From: Oceanobacillus neutriphilus
GTDB taxonomy: Bacteria > Bacillota > Bacilli > Bacillales > Amphibacillaceae
NCBI RefSeq assembly: GCF_014645515.1
Contig: NZ_BMLW01000013.1
Span: 109,203 to 173,202, forward strand
Direction of reading: 5' to 3'
DNA: 64,000 nt
Positions 62,537 through 64,000 of the stretch are shown here, in pieces. Within the stretch, counting starts at the first letter, position 1; each line of letters begins with the position of its first letter. The position numbers and the translations under genes were made by a program. Below the pieces are notes generated by a model. The model did no database searches. It saw nothing but the letters and a program-made list of their open reading frames with translations, and was not told the DNA's origin.

Positions 62537-62921
62537 GCTTTTCTTCCCCTTCTCTGCCCGGTTCATTTAATTTTGACTGTACAAGTTCAAATACTTGTTC
62601 TTTTGGAATTTGCAAAGAGGTGATGCGATCTACAAATTGATCAATTGCTTCTGTTATTAAGCTTTCACGAATTTCTTTAATACGCTTTTTTTCTTCAGTA
62701 ACAATACTTGGTTTATTTCCATCCGTATAAATCAAGCCTTCCTCCTCCATTTCCTTATAAGCTCGCTGTACGGTATTCGGGTTAATTTTTAATTGCTGTG
62801 CTAATTCTCTTCGTGAAGGGATTTCTTGACCAGACTTCAATTCTCCAATTGCAATCTGCTCTTTAAAATATCTGATCACCTGAATATACACAGCTTCACG
62901 CTTATCAAAATGAATAGCCAT
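62529..62921 (-). CDS. GntR-family regulator, YtrA subfamily
   Basis: This 130-residue protein has the winged helix (VYIQVIRYFKEQIAIGEL, IPSRRELAQQLKINPNTVQRAYKEME) and a short C-terminal dimer helix, as in YtrA. It probably represses its own operon with ATPase and permease. The ATG at 62921 is spaced 9 bases from GAGGTG; the longer frame has no site. A perfect palindrome covers the upstream promoter. Confidence 0.9.
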   Translation of the reverse strand: MAIHFDKREAVYIQVIRYFKEQIAIGELKSGQEIPSRRELAQQLKINPNTVQRAYKEMEEEGLIYTDGNKPSIVTEEKKRIKEIRESLITEAIDQFVDRITSLQIPKEQVFELVQSKLNEPGREGEEKHD

Positions 62922-62961
62922 CCACTTTCTCACCTCATTCTTCCAGTGCATAAATGTCTGC

Positions 62962-63022
62962 TGTATTAATACATTGATACATCTTGTAAGTGTATTATAT
63001 GTTTAATACACAAGAAAGACAA
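62962..63022 (-). promoter_or_regulatory. Promoter and YtrA-type operators for GntR-ABC operon
   Basis: TTGTCT (63017-63022) and TATAAT (62994-62999) are 17 apart on the minus strand. The palindrome GTGTATTA/TAATACAC (62990-63011) covers the -10. A related TGTATTAATACATTGATACA (62962-62981) lies downstream. Confidence 0.75.
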
Positions 63023-63128
63023 CTATTTTCTTCGTTAAAATTAAATTTTTCCATTCACATTAGATTATCTTTTATATTTTAAAACTGAGCAGTTTTTTTA
63101 AAATGGAGAAATTACTATTTATTAATAA

Positions 63129-64000
63129 CTCCACTTTCGTACCTGAGAATAAATATCTATACCTTCCTATTCCAAGGTGAACATTTTCTTCATTATCCCG
63201 CTTGCATTTTGTCACCGTTTTATTGAAATGCAGATTGTGTATAGCTCCGCTCCGACCAACCACTACGCTTTCCATGGGGACGGCTTCAGCTAATTTGAAA
63301 AGAAAACCGCTTTTCAAGTGGATCTTCAGCTCGCCCTGCGATGCACAGGACGTGCAAGTGCAGGCGTTGTGACAGGAGTCACGGGTTTAGCCTGCGAACC
63401 ACTGCTTAGGAGTCTACGTGGTTGGTCTGCGCTCAGTTAGGCTTCTACAGCGAATGAAAGGAATCATATCCAGATGGATCTGGATGAAATAATTGCTTTT
63501 TGCTTCAAGAAAAGATCATTTTAGTGTTTCAAATGGTTAATATGGCAATTGAAACTATGTCACACTACACCGCATGAATAGTAAATATCAGGATTAGCTT
63601 TTATGAATAGAAAGTAATCGTGACGGGACATTTTTATATGCACTACGAAAAATACGTTCTTTACTGGTCTAATTTCTATTGGCTCCGTTGTATTAAACAG
63701 TATAGAACTTCCTTCTAGCGGAGGCGGACCGTTTTGACTCCTGAAAGAAAAGCGAAAAGCGTCGTTTAAAAACGTAACAACTGGACCGAAGCAACTGAGA
63801 TAAAGGAATCATGCCCCTTTAGGGGCATGCCGACGTTAGGCTTCAGCCTGCTTTTAGTCGGCCTTCCTTTACTTTAACGGATGATGACTTTCACCCGCGG
63901 GGCATAAGCGCGACTTTAGCTCTGTCTGCGCCTGACGGCTTGCCAGTCGCTAAGTCTTCTTTATCGTAGGGCGCTGTCGGGAAGTTGTCTAGTTTTTGAC
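63129..64000. repeat. Compound structured repeat, copy R4, runs past window end
   Basis: The left end CTCCACTTTCGTAC (63129-63142) matches the terminal repeat of R3. The first core, inverted, has GACCAACCAC/GTGGTTGGTC and TTGAAAAG/CTTTTCAA stems, with an extra GC-rich insert around 63335-63405. After a spacer, a second core starts at 63715 with GGCGGACCGTTTTGACTCCT and carries the same middle module as R5. The right end is not seen. No gene is apparent in 63023-64000. Confidence 0.75.

Noticed and set aside
63072..63317. 81-codon minus-strand frame
   Set aside because: It overlaps the left end of repeat R4 and has no ribosome site.

Overview
The window is a 64-kb piece of a low-GC, spore-forming member of the Bacillaceae. 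A halotolerant Oceanobacillus/Virgibacillus-type organism is likely. This is inferred from a GerA-type spore germinant receptor operon, an ectoine uptake system, strong AGGAGG ribosome binding sites with ATG/GTG/TTG starts, Gram-positive T-box and preQ1 leaders, and Bacillus-type promoters. I saw no rRNA, tRNA, CRISPR array, prophage or transposase gene.

Layout. 1-5.1 kb: a secreted beta-helix protein, then ehuB-ehuCDA for ectoine uptake, split by a repeat element. 5.2-9.8 kb: queuosine-precursor genes under a preQ1-I riboswitch, murB, a surface hydrolase and a Zur-controlled ZinT-type zinc lipoprotein. 10-12.9 kb: an Rrf2 regulator facing an SDR-MFS pair across shared operators. 13.3-22.3 kb: UspA, hisJ, and the divergent operon hisZGDBHAF-hisIE-hisC. 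23.3-25.6 kb: an atypical ureohydrolase with an atypical Nramp homologue. 25.7-31.3 kb: a SurA-like lipoprotein and a Fur-controlled siderophore ABC importer. 31.7-43.4 kb: mostly single housekeeping and stress genes (DsbA-like, YdaT-like, fni, HD hydrolase, AKR, tag, sulfurtransferase, pepT, VanY-like, selD-selU), with two broken genes, a fic remnant and a LURP-one gene with one in-frame stop. 43.7-48 kb: a gerA-type operon (A, C, B and a small D subunit). 48.4-50.8 kb: an M29 aminopeptidase and a Fur-box nitroreductase. 50.8-57.9 kb: trpEGDCFBA behind two tandem tryptophan T-boxes. 58.3-62.9 kb: TetR with a 43-residue protein, VanZ, and a GntR-ABC operon ending in a large membrane-anchored protein.

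The most interesting non-genic feature is a family of 0.25-0.5 kb (one longer) intergenic repeats at about 2.4, 13.0, 22.3, 26.6, 49.7 and 63.1 kb. Several have terminal inverted repeats (CTCAACTTTCGCAC) and apparent 5-7 bp target duplications. They also share a fold whose stems differ in sequence between copies while staying complementary. Two copies sit inside or directly behind operons (between ehuB and ehuC; between hisC and its terminator).

Regulation visible in the sequence ties several modules to metal or metabolite status: Fur (siderophore importer, nitroreductase), Zur (ZinT), preQ1 (queF), uncharged tRNA-Trp (trp) and probably SigB (YdaT-like). All functions are inferred from sequence reading; no database search was run.
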